Source of the DNA: Bin80 sp965203305
Lineage (GTDB): Bacteria; Bacteroidota; Rhodothermia; Rhodothermales; Bin80
Assembly: GCA_965203305.1 (NCBI GenBank)
Contig: OZ241874.1
Location: 248,001 to 312,000 of the forward strand
Reading direction: 5' to 3'
DNA: 64,000 bases
Shown here piece by piece: positions 63,768 through 64,000 of the stretch. The notes under the pieces were generated by a model. The model searched no databases. It saw only the letters and a program-made list of their open reading frames with translations, and was not told where the DNA came from. The number at the start of each line of letters is the position of its first letter. Positions within the stretch are counted from its first letter, which is position 1. The translations under genes were made by a program, and so were the position numbers.

Positions 63768-64000
63768 CCTCCCCCGCTTCCCCGCGGGAACGACACGGGA
63801 TCCAAAACCATCGCTTGGTTCCCGCCAGAAAAAGTAGGACGCACCCGGCAGACCCGCACAGAACAGGGGACGAGAATCACAAACGGAAACTCCCGGGAAC
63901 ACACAGAACCTCTCTGCCTTCGGAATCCCTGATCCCCTCACAGAATATGCCGCAGGAAGGCACCAACCCTAGACAGGGGCGTATGCCAAAATACAGGGGC

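Larger units (their letters stand above)
61612..64000 (+). mobile_element. IS66-family element, copy 2 (right end ~25 bp outside the window)
   Basis: The left end GTATCCGTCCGAACAGCC begins at 61612. The sequence follows copy 1 with an offset of 24,713 bp; I saw one substitution, upstream of the transposase (TTATGTTA against TTATGTTG in copy 1). The window stops 25 bp short of the expected right end. Confidence 0.9.

Noticed and set aside
36899..64000. Composite transposon formed by the two direct IS66 copies
   Set aside because: Copy 1 has its own perfect 8-bp target duplication on both sides, so it inserted independently; the 22-kb interior is a mixture of ordinary and defence genes.

Overview
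The window looks like a chromosome segment of a heterotrophic FCB-group bacterium, most likely Rhodothermota/Balneolota or a related marine lineage. The main clue is a C-terminal secretion/sorting domain (YPNPFNPSTRIQFDLPE) on two surface proteins. Supporting clues are lipoprotein or secreted enzymes of the DUF1501, DUF1549/DUF1553, PVC-type haem-binding, DUF1080, CBM9 and Gfo/Idh/MocA families. The phylum call is inference from gene content, not from a marker gene. I saw no rRNA, tRNA or CRISPR array.

Layout. 1-0.5 kb: 3' end of a sorting-domain surface protein with a strong hairpin terminator. 0.7-6.2 kb: an incomplete trb (type IV secretion) operon, trbC-D-E-J-L-F on the minus strand, without trbB, trbG or trbI. 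6.4-14.8 kb: a mobile-element pile-up with an ISNCY-type IS, a decayed DNA methyltransferase plus endonuclease VII-like HNH pair, an IS1634-family IS, an IS110-family IS and a fragment of an AAA ATPase. 14.9-22.2 kb: a lipoprotein sulfatase, a membrane protein, a two-gene AAA ATPase/PD-(D/E)XK-like operon, an LCM-type methyltransferase and an oxidoreductase. 22.2-25.2 kb: small repeats, two tandem paralogues of unknown function, and a TnpB remnant split by two tandem MITEs. 25.5-36.9 kb: a defence-type operon on the minus strand (large Eco57I-class DNA methylase, three XRE/ImmA-IrrE antitoxin copies, a DUF4411 PIN toxin, and a PLD-SNF2 helicase), with an IS66 element inserted beside the methylase start. 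39.8-43.1 kb: a type II restriction-modification pair and an AAA ATPase. 43.9-60.9 kb: a catabolic and surface-protein region (DUF1501, DUF1549/1553 cytochrome, a very large secreted protein, an SGNH/PVC haem protein, CBM9, DUF1080, Gfo/Idh/MocA). 60.9-64 kb: nested MITEs and a second, nearly identical IS66 copy running off the window end.

Two patterns tie the window together. The first is a family of ~288-bp MITEs sharing ends and a TANNTA 6-bp target duplication with the resident ISNCY-type IS. One pair splits a TnpB gene so cleanly that the reading frame resumes when they are removed, and another copy is nested inside an older relative. The second is tandem amplification inside the defence operon: each extra antitoxin copy is flanked by a fragment of the methylase C-terminus and a fragment of the PIN toxin N-terminus, so the duplicated unit and its decay can be read directly.

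At least six genes carry single-base deletions, mostly in short homopolymers (sulfatase, IS1634 transposase, restriction enzyme, large surface protein, methyltransferase, HNH nuclease). These could be real pseudogenes, but the uniform direction also fits residual consensus errors in the assembly, so 'broken' calls should be read with that in mind.
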